From contig JAPOVP010000070.1 of NCBI GenBank assembly GCA_026708085.1, positions 1-36,979 on the forward strand: 36,979 nucleotides of DNA. The letters are read 5' to 3'. Below, one piece after another: positions 29,973 to 36,979 of this stretch. Below the pieces are notes generated by a model. The model was given only the letters and a program-made list of their open reading frames with translations. It did no database searches and was not told the origin of the DNA. Numbering within the stretch: position 1 is the stretch's first letter; every line of letters begins with the position of its first letter. The stretch comes from Caldilineaceae bacterium. GTDB taxonomy: Bacteria > Chloroflexota > Anaerolineae > Caldilineales > Caldilineaceae. The position numbers and the translations under genes are program-made.

Positions 29973-32084
29973 ATGACAGAGTCTTTCGCCGATATTTTTT
30001 TGTCCAATGATCCAGATCCCACGATTTCTTACCGATCCGGACTGGCCGCCTACCAAGAATCATTGAGCCGCGGGCAGCTTGTAGGGCGAGGTTGGAACGG
30101 TTCGGGTTACACGAATCCTGAACCGGAACGATTTGACGCGGGTTCGCACCCGGCACCGCAGGCATTCTGGGTGGAGTTGGATGGGCAGCTTCTGCGCTCG
30201 CACTGGGAGTGGAGCGACTTTTCCCATACTGAAGAAGAAAACGGTTTGAAGGCGGTACTGGAACTGCGCCACGCTGTGCGCCCGGTGGTCGTGCGCGTTC
30301 ACACTCTCCTGGACGGGACGCCGATCCTGACGCGCTGGCTGGAGATCGAGAATTGCTCCGAGCAGCCGGCAGCGCTTTCGGCGGCTTTCCCGTGGAGCGG
30401 TGTGCTGCAGACATGCGCATACGACATTGATGAGGAGTCGTCGCCTTACTCAGTGGGCTACTTTATTGACACGCACTGGGGCAATGAGGGCGACTTCGAC
30501 TGGCGTACGCTGCCGCGGGCGGGCTACCGGATTGACGGCCGTTACCGGCGGGGCCGCCACAGACATCCTTTTTTTGTGCTGCGCAATCACCAGGGAGGCG
30601 AGCAGTTCGTAGGTACGCTGGCGTGGTCGGGAGGGTATGCCTTCGAGTTTGACGTGGACGACGGGGACAGCCGGGAGGGGTCGCGGCTCTGGTTTCGGGC
30701 GGGTCCGGACGGACCGGCGCCGCTGCGCGTCATCGCGCCGGGCGAGACGGTTACCACGCCGGAGATGCACCTGGGCGTTGTCATCGGAGATTTCGACGAC
30801 AGCATTCAGGCGCTGCACGACCATCTGCGGACAAGCGTCATCCCGCCGCAGAATCCCGAACATGCGGGGCTGGTGGTGAGCGGCATCGGGCCGGAGCAGG
30901 AGCTTACGCCGGAGCTGATTTTTTCCGAAATCGACGCCTGCGCTGACGCGGGCGCGGAGGTCTTTCTGATCGATGCGAGCTGGTACACGCCGCCCCACGG
31001 CAGCTGGCATGCAACGGTGGGCGACTGGCAGGTTAGCCTGGAGCGTTTTCCGGGAGGCCTGAAGCCGTTTCGCGACTACGTTCATGGCAAGGGCATGAAG
31101 TTCGGCTTGTGGATGGACGGGGAGCGGGTCGGGCCGGAGAGCAGAATTGCCAGGGAACATCCTGAGTGGCTGGCGCGGCCGTACGGAAACGAGGGCGGGC
31201 TGGGCGGCATGATCGATCTCACGAGAACTGACGTGGCCGAATGGATGGAGAGTGAAATCGACCGTCTGATCGTGGAGCACGAGTTGGACCTCTTCCGTCT
31301 GGATTACAACGTCGGCAACATCGGCGCCGGGGCATACAGTGAACAGTCAGGATTTATTGAGAACGCCTATTGGCGTTATTACGAGGCGGTCTACGGCATT
31401 TATGCGCGGCTTTCTGCACGCCACAAGCATGTAATCTTTCAGAACTGCGCCAGCGGCGGCGCACGGACAGACGTGGGCATGGTCCGCTACTTTGACCATA
31501 CCTGGGTAACCGACTGGCAGATTGCGCCGCGCGCCTTTTCGATTACGAATGGGATGTCGATGGCGCTGCCGCCGGAACGGGTCGACCGGCTGGCAGGCAT
31601 GGGCCAATCCGGGCAGCGAACGGCTGAGCTGGACTTCCAGTTCCGGCTGCAGTTGTTCGTGCATCCGTCGCTGAACTGGTTCCATCTTAAGGACGCCGCT
31701 CCCAACCCAGTCCAGCAGGCGCGCATCCGCAATGCCGTGCGGATATACAAGGAGTTCGTGCGCCCGATCCATGCGACCAGCCGAATTTATCATCATACGC
31801 CGGTAGTCAAGGGATTCGAGCCCCGAGGATGGGGCGTGCTGGAACTGGCATCGCGAGACCGCACACGGGCCATTGCGGGGCTGTTTCGTTTGAGCGATCC
31901 GGCGGAACCGGAATACTTGCTGCGCTTCAGGGGATTAGATCCAGGCAGGCGGTACCGAGTCACCTTTGACAACGGCTCCGAGAGTTGCGAGGTTGACGGA
32001 TGGGCACTTACACGGACAGGCATCGTGTCCCGTTTGGAGACGGCCTTGACTTCGGAGTTGCTGATCGTTGAAGCAGTAGATTAG
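29973..32084 (+). CDS. Alpha-galactosidase-like glycoside hydrolase (GH36, clan GH-D)
   Basis: 703 residues, no signal peptide, so cytoplasmic. The N-terminal beta-supersandwich (1 to about 290) is followed by the TIM barrel. In the barrel D335 lies in VFLIDASWY, the expected nucleophile is D444 (LFRLDYN, compare KWDMN in characterised enzymes), then FQNCASGGARTDVGM (489-503) in place of the usual ESCSGGGGR, and D514 (HTWVTDW) in the region of the acid/base. The departures from canonical motifs suggest a less-studied GH36 subgroup with perhaps another alpha-linked substrate. It sits between binding proteins and permeases of one importer, consistent with hydrolysis of imported alpha-galactosides or related sugars. 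Confidence 0.87.
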   Translation: MTESFADIFLSNDPDPTISYRSGLAAYQESLSRGQLVGRGWNGSGYTNPEPERFDAGSHPAPQAFWVELDGQLLRSHWEWSDFSHTEEENGLKAVLELRHAVRPVVVRVHTLLDGTPILTRWLEIENCSEQPAALSAAFPWSGVLQTCAYDIDEESSPYSVGYFIDTHWGNEGDFDWRTLPRAGYRIDGRYRRGRHRHPFFVLRNHQGGEQFVGTLAWSGGYAFEFDVDDGDSREGSRLWFRAGPDGPAPLRVIAPGETVTTPEMHLGVVIGDFDDSIQALHDHLRTSVIPPQNPEHAGLVVSGIGPEQELTPELIFSEIDACADAGAEVFLIDASWYTPPHGSWHATVGDWQVSLERFPGGLKPFRDYVHGKGMKFGLWMDGERVGPESRIAREHPEWLARPYGNEGGLGGMIDLTRTDVAEWMESEIDRLIVEHELDLFRLDYNVGNIGAGAYSEQSGFIENAYWRYYEAVYGIYARLSARHKHVIFQNCASGGARTDVGMVRYFDHTWVTDWQIAPRAFSITNGMSMALPPERVDRLAGMGQSGQRTAELDFQFRLQLFVHPSLNWFHLKDAAPNPVQQARIRNAVRIYKEFVRPIHATSRIYHHTPVVKGFEPRGWGVLELASRDRTRAIAGLFRLSDPAEPEYLLRFRGLDPGRRYRVTFDNGSESCEVDGWALTRTGIVSRLETALTSELLIVEAVD

Positions 32085-32140
32085 GTGGGCCCTGGAAAGC
32101 TACAAAGACGCTCATCCTTTACTGAATACGGAACCTGAAA

Positions 32141-33097
32141 ATGACATCAATCGCAGACGGGAGCGGAGCCTCGGGCCGGGCTGAAGCGATGGGCGCCTGG
32201 TTTGTTGTAAAGAAGACGCTGCGCAAGCCGCAGTTCTGGTTTGGCTTCACGATGATCGTACCGTTGCTAATCTGGTATTGGATATTCAGCTTCTGGCCGA
32301 TCATTCAGGCGTTCCGCATGTCGACGGTGGCGTACAAGCTGCTTGATCCGACCAATAGCCCATTTGTGGGTATAGGTAACTTTCTCAAGATTTCTCAGCA
32401 TCCCCTATTTTTGGTTTCGGTGAAGAATACGATCTTGTGGGCCGTTTATTCATTCATATTCCATCTGCCTTTGGCCATGTTAATCGCCGTCTTCCTGTCC
32501 AAAGTGAGGCGGGGTCGAAACGTCTATCAGGCGCTGATCTTCGTCCCGGTTGTTGTTTCGTTGGTAGCAGTTTCCTTGCTGTTTAAGATGTTGATGGACC
32601 CGGAAGTGGGGCAATTGAACAAGCTGTTAAGCGGCGTAGGGCTACCCGAACTACAGTGGCTTTCCAGCTCTTCATCGGCACTGCCAACCGCAGTTATCAT
32701 CGCCACCTGGAAAGGGCTTGGCTTCTACGTTGTCATTCTCACAGCAGGCATGATGAACATTCCGTCGGAACTGTACGACGCGGCCCTGGTTGACGGGACC
32801 AATCCGTGGCAGCAGTTTTGGCGCATAACCATGCCCCTGATGGGCCATACAATCCTTCTGATCACCGTACTGCTTGCTATTGGCTCATTGCAGGAGTTCA
32901 CGCTTCCCACAGTCTTGTTTGGTTCGGAGGGGGGGCCAGGCAACTCTACCTACCTGTACAATATGTTGATCTACCAGGAAGCCTTCTTAGACATCCGCTT
33001 CGGCACGGCCACGGCCGCGTCCCTGCTGCAGTTCGCGTTCATTCTGGCGATCAGCATTTTGCAGATAAAGTTGATCCGCCCGTCGTGGTCATACTAG
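32141..33097 (+). CDS. Carbohydrate ABC transporter permease, MalF type
   Basis: 318 residues with six predicted membrane segments, the first at about 36-58 (TMIVPLLIWYWIFSFWPIIQ). Coupling loop SELYDAALVDGTNPWQQFWR (209-228) followed by ITMPLMGHT. Normal length, unlike the extended homologue at 7601-9028. Pairs with the MalG-type gene 80 nt downstream and probably with both binding proteins at 26878 and 28459. No ATPase is encoded nearby. Confidence 0.95.
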   Translation: MTSIADGSGASGRAEAMGAWFVVKKTLRKPQFWFGFTMIVPLLIWYWIFSFWPIIQAFRMSTVAYKLLDPTNSPFVGIGNFLKISQHPLFLVSVKNTILWAVYSFIFHLPLAMLIAVFLSKVRRGRNVYQALIFVPVVVSLVAVSLLFKMLMDPEVGQLNKLLSGVGLPELQWLSSSSSALPTAVIIATWKGLGFYVVILTAGMMNIPSELYDAALVDGTNPWQQFWRITMPLMGHTILLITVLLAIGSLQEFTLPTVLFGSEGGPGNSTYLYNMLIYQEAFLDIRFGTATAASLLQFAFILAISILQIKLIRPSWSY

Positions 33098-33177
33098 CGA
33101 TCCCCGGCACGTGACATGCATTTGGAACGAGCACTGGCGATGGAGATCGGCGACCTAACATTGGAGGAGAGACGGCA

Positions 33178-34044
33178 ATGGCAGTTATAAGTGAGGCAAG
33201 ACCTGCGCGACGCCGGCTGCCGAGGCGCATATTGATATCACAAGGTCTCATACAGATTTTCCTGCTTGGCATGGTCGTAGTCGCCATCTTCCCCTTCATC
33301 TGGATGATCTTTGCTTCGCTCAAGCCGTTCAAGGAGCTTGTGGAATCAAGGGCGCTGCTGCCAGAGACATGGACATTGCGCAACTATGAAGAGATTTTAG
33401 GCAGGGTGAATTTTGTAGCCGCTTTTCGCAACAGCATTGTATCGGCAGTGTCGGTAACGGTCGTTTCCGTTTTCACGTCGTCGGTGATGGGGTACATCTT
33501 TTCCAAGTATCGTTTTGTGGGCAAGGAGATACTTTTCACCATCATCCTGTCGACTATGATGGTGCCCTTTGCGGTGATCATGGTTCCACTGTATATCACG
33601 ATTGCGAACAGTTTCGGCCTGGCCGACCATCTGGGCGGCATCATCATAACGGGCTTTTATACGGCATTCGGTATCTTCCTGATGCGCCAGTTCATGGAAA
33701 GCATCCCGTTCGAACTGATCGATGCTGCCCGCATTGACGGCGCGTCCGAATGGCGTATCTTTTTCACTCTGGTGCTGCCGATGTCGTTGTCTCCGATGTC
33801 TGCACTGGCCGTCTTTGTCTACCTCTTCAACTGGGACAGTTTTTTGTGGCCGCTCATCGTCCTGAACAGCCAGGATAACCAGACGCTACCGCTGGTGCTG
33901 GCCGGCCTACGTAATTTGTGGTGGACGCGTTACGAGATGTGGGCGGCCGGCTCGATGCTAACCGTTGTCCCGGTCATGGCGATCTACGCTTTTGCGTCGC
34001 GCTACTTCATTCGCGGCATAGCAATGACGGGCCTTAAGGCGTAA
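33178..34044 (+). CDS. Carbohydrate ABC transporter permease, MalG type
   Basis: 288 residues; GGAGGAGAG precedes the ATG at 33178. Basic N-terminus (RRRLPRR) before the first membrane helix (about 22-45). Coupling loop FELIDAARIDGASEWRIFFT followed by LVLP. C-terminal region ends YFIRGIAMTGLKA, typical of the family. Last transporter gene of the cluster; its stop codon is directly followed by a CTGCAGTGGTCAGTGG-type repeat. Confidence 0.95.
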   Translation: MAVISEARPARRRLPRRILISQGLIQIFLLGMVVVAIFPFIWMIFASLKPFKELVESRALLPETWTLRNYEEILGRVNFVAAFRNSIVSAVSVTVVSVFTSSVMGYIFSKYRFVGKEILFTIILSTMMVPFAVIMVPLYITIANSFGLADHLGGIIITGFYTAFGIFLMRQFMESIPFELIDAARIDGASEWRIFFTLVLPMSLSPMSALAVFVYLFNWDSFLWPLIVLNSQDNQTLPLVLAGLRNLWWTRYEMWAAGSMLTVVPVMAIYAFASRYFIRGIAMTGLKA

Positions 34045-34085
34045 CTGCAGTGGTCAGTGGCTAGTGGCCAGTGGTTAGTAACTGC
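34045..34085. repeat. CAGTGGT-type degenerate tandem repeat directly after the permease stop
   Basis: The sequence after TAA reads CTGCAGTGGTCAGTGG, then variants (CTAGTGGC, CAGTGGTTAGT). It is a mutated version of the array at 36901-36979 and begins at the same place relative to a stop codon. Nothing else is recognised before the ribosome binding site at 34162. Confidence 0.7.
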
Positions 34086-34177
34086 AATTGGCGACTGTTC
34101 GTCGCGATGCTGGCAAACAGACATCACCCTCTGGCGTGTACATTCCTCTGTCTAAAATTCACGGGAGCAAATGATCG

Positions 34178-35818
34178 ATGCACATGACCGGTGGTGAAGC
34201 CGTCGTTCGGTCTCTAGAGGCGCACGGTGTCGACACTGTGTTCGGCATTCCAGGGACGCACAATCTGGGCATATACGACGCTCTGCGGGAGATGGGCGGC
34301 ATCCGGCATGTTCTTGCGCGGCACGAGCAGGGGGCGGCGTTTATGGCCGACGGTTATGCGCGGGCCAGCGGCGAGGTTGGGGTCTGCCTGAGTACGACGG
34401 GGCCGGCTGCGCTCAATACGCTGGCATCGCTGGGGACGGCCTACAGCGACTCTTCGCCAGTTCTGTGCATTGCCAGCCAGATCCCGGTCGAGGGAATCGG
34501 GTTGAGCAAGGGCTATCTGCATGAGTGCGAGGACCAGTTGGGGAGCTTTGCGCCGGTGACGAAGTGGCGGGCGCGGGCGGACACGGTGGCGGAGATTCCC
34601 GGGGTAATGCGGGAGGCTTTCGAGCAGATGCTGAGCGGGCGGCCGCGACCGGTGGCGGTGGAGATTCCTTGCGATACGCTGGACGAAAGCGACGAGGTGA
34701 CGATCCCCGCACCGGCTGCGGTGGAGCGGGTGGCGCCGGACCCGGAGCAGGTGGAGCGGGCGGTGGAGCTATTGCGAGCGGCGCGGCGGCCGGTAATCTG
34801 GGCGGGCGGGGGTGTGATCGGAAGCGGGGCAGGTGCAGAGTTGGAGGGACTGGCCGAGCGGTTGCAGGCGCCGATTTTCACGACTGTGCTGGGCAAGGGC
34901 GCGGTTCGGGACGACCACCCGATGGTTGCAGGCGCGACGATTTTGCATCCGCACGCGCGGGCGTTTCTGGCCGAATCTGACGTCATGCTGGCGGTGGGTA
35001 CGCGATTTACTGAGGAAGAGAGTGATCGCTGGGGGTTGCGCCTGCCGGAGTCGCTTATTCATATTGAGATTGATCCGAAAGAGATCGACCGCAACTACCC
35101 GGCCACAGTAGGCGTATTGGGGGATGCGCGCACGGCACTGGAGTTGATCAACGCGCAGCTTAAGGATGCGAATCGGGAGAATTGCGGCAGTGCAGCCGGG
35201 ATCGCCGAGCTGCGGCAAAAGGTCTGGAGTTACTGCCAAGAGCGAGCCCCCGAAGGCGTGGAGCTTGTGCAGACGCTGCGCAAGGCGCTGCCGCGTGAGA
35301 CGATCATTGTGAGCGACCTGACGGTGGCCGCGTACTGGTGCCGGCGTCTACTGGATTTTTATGAGCCGCGCACGAACATTTACCCGTGGGGATTCTGCAC
35401 GCTTGGGTTTGGGCTGCCGGCCGCGATCGGGGCGAAGGTGGCCCAGCCGGAGCGGCCGGTGGTCGTGCTTTGCGGAGACGGTGGATTTTTGTTCAACTGC
35501 CAGGAGCTGGCGGCGGCGGTGCAGCTTGGTTTGCCAATTGTTACTTTGGTCTTTAATGACTCGGCTTACGGGGTCCTGCGGCCGCAGCAGGAGGCCCGCT
35601 ATGGGGCTGCCCACGAGGTGGATTTAGTGAACCCTGACTTCATGGGGCTGGCGGGGGCGTTCGGCGTGGACGGCTGCCGAGTCGAATCAGTCGAGCAGCT
35701 TGGCCCTGCGGTGACGAAGGCGATCGAAGCGGACCGGAATGCTCTGATCGAACTGCCGGGAACGCTGCCGTGGCCGATCATGGAACCGTCGGCGCGCATG
35801 TTCGAGGCAGACCAGTGA
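34178..35818 (+). CDS. Thiamine-diphosphate-dependent enzyme (acetolactate synthase-like)
   Basis: 546 residues. The ThDP-activating glutamate is E50 (ARHEQGAAFMADGYAR), the central domain spans about 190-330, and the ThDP/Mg site is GDGG (433-436) to ND (460-461, VFNDSAYG). The overall layout matches acetolactate synthase, benzoylformate decarboxylase and 5-guanidino-2-oxopentanoate decarboxylase relatives, with the last looking closest from memory. No regulatory small subunit gene is adjacent, which argues against branched-chain amino-acid synthesis. The start at 34178 has GGGAGC upstream; a second in-frame ATG is two codons later. The stop overlaps the next gene by 4 nt, implying coupled synthesis with an oxidoreductase. 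Decarboxylation of a 2-oxo sugar acid is a reasonable guess. Confidence 0.88.
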   Translation: MHMTGGEAVVRSLEAHGVDTVFGIPGTHNLGIYDALREMGGIRHVLARHEQGAAFMADGYARASGEVGVCLSTTGPAALNTLASLGTAYSDSSPVLCIASQIPVEGIGLSKGYLHECEDQLGSFAPVTKWRARADTVAEIPGVMREAFEQMLSGRPRPVAVEIPCDTLDESDEVTIPAPAAVERVAPDPEQVERAVELLRAARRPVIWAGGGVIGSGAGAELEGLAERLQAPIFTTVLGKGAVRDDHPMVAGATILHPHARAFLAESDVMLAVGTRFTEEESDRWGLRLPESLIHIEIDPKEIDRNYPATVGVLGDARTALELINAQLKDANRENCGSAAGIAELRQKVWSYCQERAPEGVELVQTLRKALPRETIIVSDLTVAAYWCRRLLDFYEPRTNIYPWGFCTLGFGLPAAIGAKVAQPERPVVVLCGDGGFLFNCQELAAAVQLGLPIVTLVFNDSAYGVLRPQQEARYGAAHEVDLVNPDFMGLAGAFGVDGCRVESVEQLGPAVTKAIEADRNALIELPGTLPWPIMEPSARMFEADQ

Positions 35819-36900
35819 GCGGCGGCTCGAAAAAGCTGCGCGTGGGCTTTATCGGCGCTGGAGCAATCACAGACTTGCACTACCTCGGTTACCGGGACTA
35901 CCCCAAAGCGGAACTTCATGCCATTTGCGACGTCGACGAGACGCTGCTGCGACGGCGCGCGTCGGAGTGGCAGATCGGGAAGACGTACACCGACTACCGG
36001 CAACTTCTGGCTGACCCAGAGGTGGACGCGGTGGAGGTGATTACGCCTCATCATCTGCATGCGGAGATGGGCATTGCCGCGCTGGAGGCGGGCAAGCACG
36101 TTTCGATACAGAAGCCTATGGCGATCACGGTGGCCGAGTGCGATGCGCTGATCGAGGCGGCCAGACGTGCGGGCAAGCTGATGCGCGTTTTTGAGAACTT
36201 TCGCTTCTATCCACCCCTGGTCAAGGCCAAACAGCTTCTCGACGACGGCGCAGTTGGTGAGCCGCTCTCGATACGCATCAAGTGCGTACAGGGCGTTTCG
36301 GGGGAGGACTGGGAGATTCCGTACAGGCGCTGGGAATGGCGCTTCGACCCGGCCCGGGGCGGCGGAGGCCGGGTGATCCTCGACTATGGATACCATCTCT
36401 TCTCGATCGCGCAGTGGTTCATGGGGGCGCCGGAAAAGGTGTTTGCCTGGATAACGCACCGGCCCATTCAGCACGGCTGGATGCTGGACAGCCCAGCCGT
36501 CGTCATCTGGAAGTACAAGGATGCCGAAAAGTACGGCTCGTATGAAGCGGTGACCTCCGACGACATGCTGGTGCGGACCAAGTACGGGCGGCCTGAGGAC
36601 GAGTGGATTGAGTTGACCGGCTCGCGCGGTTTCATCTGGGTGAACCGCTGCACGTCGATGCTGCTGGACAGACCGGCGGTGGAGATGTACCGGGACGGCG
36701 AGACGACGGCGTTTCCCGAGGTGGATTCGGATTGGGGGGCCAGTTTCGTTGCCGGTGTGCATGATTTCGTGGACGCAGTTGCGGAGGGACGGCAGTCGGA
36801 ATTGAGTGGCGAGGAGGGGAAGGCGGTGCTCCGGTTCTGTCGCGCGGCGCAGTTATCTGCGAAAGAGGGGCGCGAAGTCAGGCCTGAGGAAACGGCGTGA
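35815..36900 (+). CDS. Gfo/Idh/MocA family oxidoreductase with QKP variant
   Basis: 361 residues from a GTG that overlaps the upstream stop as GTGA (35815-35818); an ATG at 35770 would overlap by 49 nt. Rossmann motif GFIGAGAITD (11-20). The family EKP motif is Q99-K100-P101 (HVSIQKPMAI), keeping the lysine but not the glutamate. The C-terminal domain has the typical sheet region with GGGGRVILDYGYHLFSIAQW, including a histidine at the expected active-site region. Translationally coupled to the ThDP enzyme, so the two probably act in one pathway. Substrate unknown; other Gfo protein at 19653 keeps EKP. Confidence 0.92.
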   Translation: MSGGSKKLRVGFIGAGAITDLHYLGYRDYPKAELHAICDVDETLLRRRASEWQIGKTYTDYRQLLADPEVDAVEVITPHHLHAEMGIAALEAGKHVSIQKPMAITVAECDALIEAARRAGKLMRVFENFRFYPPLVKAKQLLDDGAVGEPLSIRIKCVQGVSGEDWEIPYRRWEWRFDPARGGGGRVILDYGYHLFSIAQWFMGAPEKVFAWITHRPIQHGWMLDSPAVVIWKYKDAEKYGSYEAVTSDDMLVRTKYGRPEDEWIELTGSRGFIWVNRCTSMLLDRPAVEMYRDGETTAFPEVDSDWGASFVAGVHDFVDAVAEGRQSELSGEEGKAVLRFCRAAQLSAKEGREVRPEETA

Positions 36901-36979
36901 CTGCAGTGGTCAGTGGTCAGTGGTCAGTGGTCAGTGGTCAGTGGTCAGTGGTCAGTGGTCAGTGGTCAGTGGTCAGTGG
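36901..36979. repeat. 7-bp tandem repeat (CAGTGGT) running off the window end
   Basis: Directly after the TGA stop, CTG is followed from 36904 by ten perfect CAGTGGT units plus six bases, up to the window edge. Its full length is unknown. Period 7 is not compatible with a coding repeat of fixed frame. Related degenerate copies are at 54-82 and 34045-34085, and an inverted trace (CCACTGACCACCGACC) at 19625-19640. Confidence 0.97.

Noticed and set aside
28435..30420. A 661-codon minus-strand open frame over binding-protein copy 2
   Set aside because: Antisense to a well-supported lipoprotein gene and to the start of GH36; no recognisable domain.
1..36979. Mobile elements, toxin-antitoxin or defence genes
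   Set aside because: No transposase, integrase, restriction, Cas or toxin-type product was found in any plausible reading frame.

Overview
The window is dense, GC-rich bacterial DNA with no plasmid, phage, insertion-sequence, rRNA, tRNA or CRISPR signature that I can see. Several features point to a free-living or host-associated heterotroph of the Chloroflexota, perhaps near Caldilineales. These are many ABC solute-binding lipoproteins (three with Tat-type signals ending in a lipobox), an FprA-type ferredoxin reductase, Gfo/Idh/MocA and phytanoyl-CoA-dioxygenase-like enzymes, and intergenic palindromic repeats whose spurious translations read 'GCPYVG' or 'RGAPTLG'. This assignment is inference from gene style, not from a marker gene.

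Layout. Positions 1-2594 hold a PhyH-like dioxygenase and a convergent AraC-type regulator with two GyrI-like domains. A 44-bp, six-copy tandem palindromic repeat (2692-2955) follows, then an enolase-superfamily sugar-acid dehydratase (3047-4210). Positions 10542 down to 4228 on the minus strand form a complete carbohydrate ABC importer operon: binding protein, two permeases, MalK-like ATPase and a ScyD/E-like beta-propeller lipoprotein. Positions 10879-14602 carry an SDR epimerase/dehydrogenase plus FAH-family hydrolase pair, a divergent flavin reductase, and a GH172 (DUF2961) glycosidase. Positions 14960-20720 are a peptide/nickel-type ABC importer (binding protein and two permeases, no ATPase) followed by a cupin and a Gfo/Idh/MocA oxidoreductase. 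Positions 21207-24491 hold a nitrilase-fold protein that lacks its catalytic cysteine, an FprA-type reductase and a tiny membrane protein. Positions 24704-26287 are an orphan family-5 binding protein. Positions 26878-36900 are a second sugar-import and catabolic cluster: tandem duplicated binding proteins, GH36 alpha-galactosidase, two permeases, a ThDP-dependent enzyme and an overlapping Gfo/Idh/MocA oxidoreductase. The window ends in a 7-bp tandem repeat.

How it fits together. Most genes import and process glycans or sugar derivatives. Exo-glycosidases (GH36, GH172) would release sugars, three ABC systems would import them, and oxidoreductases, an acid-sugar dehydratase and an FAH-type hydrolase could carry out a non-phosphorylating oxidative breakdown. 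Only one ABC ATPase is present, so the other permease pairs must borrow an ATPase encoded elsewhere or share this one.

Most unusual observations: (1) a nitrilase-superfamily protein with Glu and Lys kept but Cys replaced by Gly, plus a long acidic tail; (2) an AraC-GyrI-GyrI protein whose last domain has its own perfect ribosome binding site and in-frame ATG right after an A7 tract; (3) a hairpin just downstream of all five solute-binding-protein genes; (4) 7-bp 'CAGTGGT' repeats that begin exactly at two stop codons; (5) several well-formed palindromes upstream of transport or enzyme genes that look like operators. No coherent, wholly new multi-gene system could be demonstrated from sequence alone.
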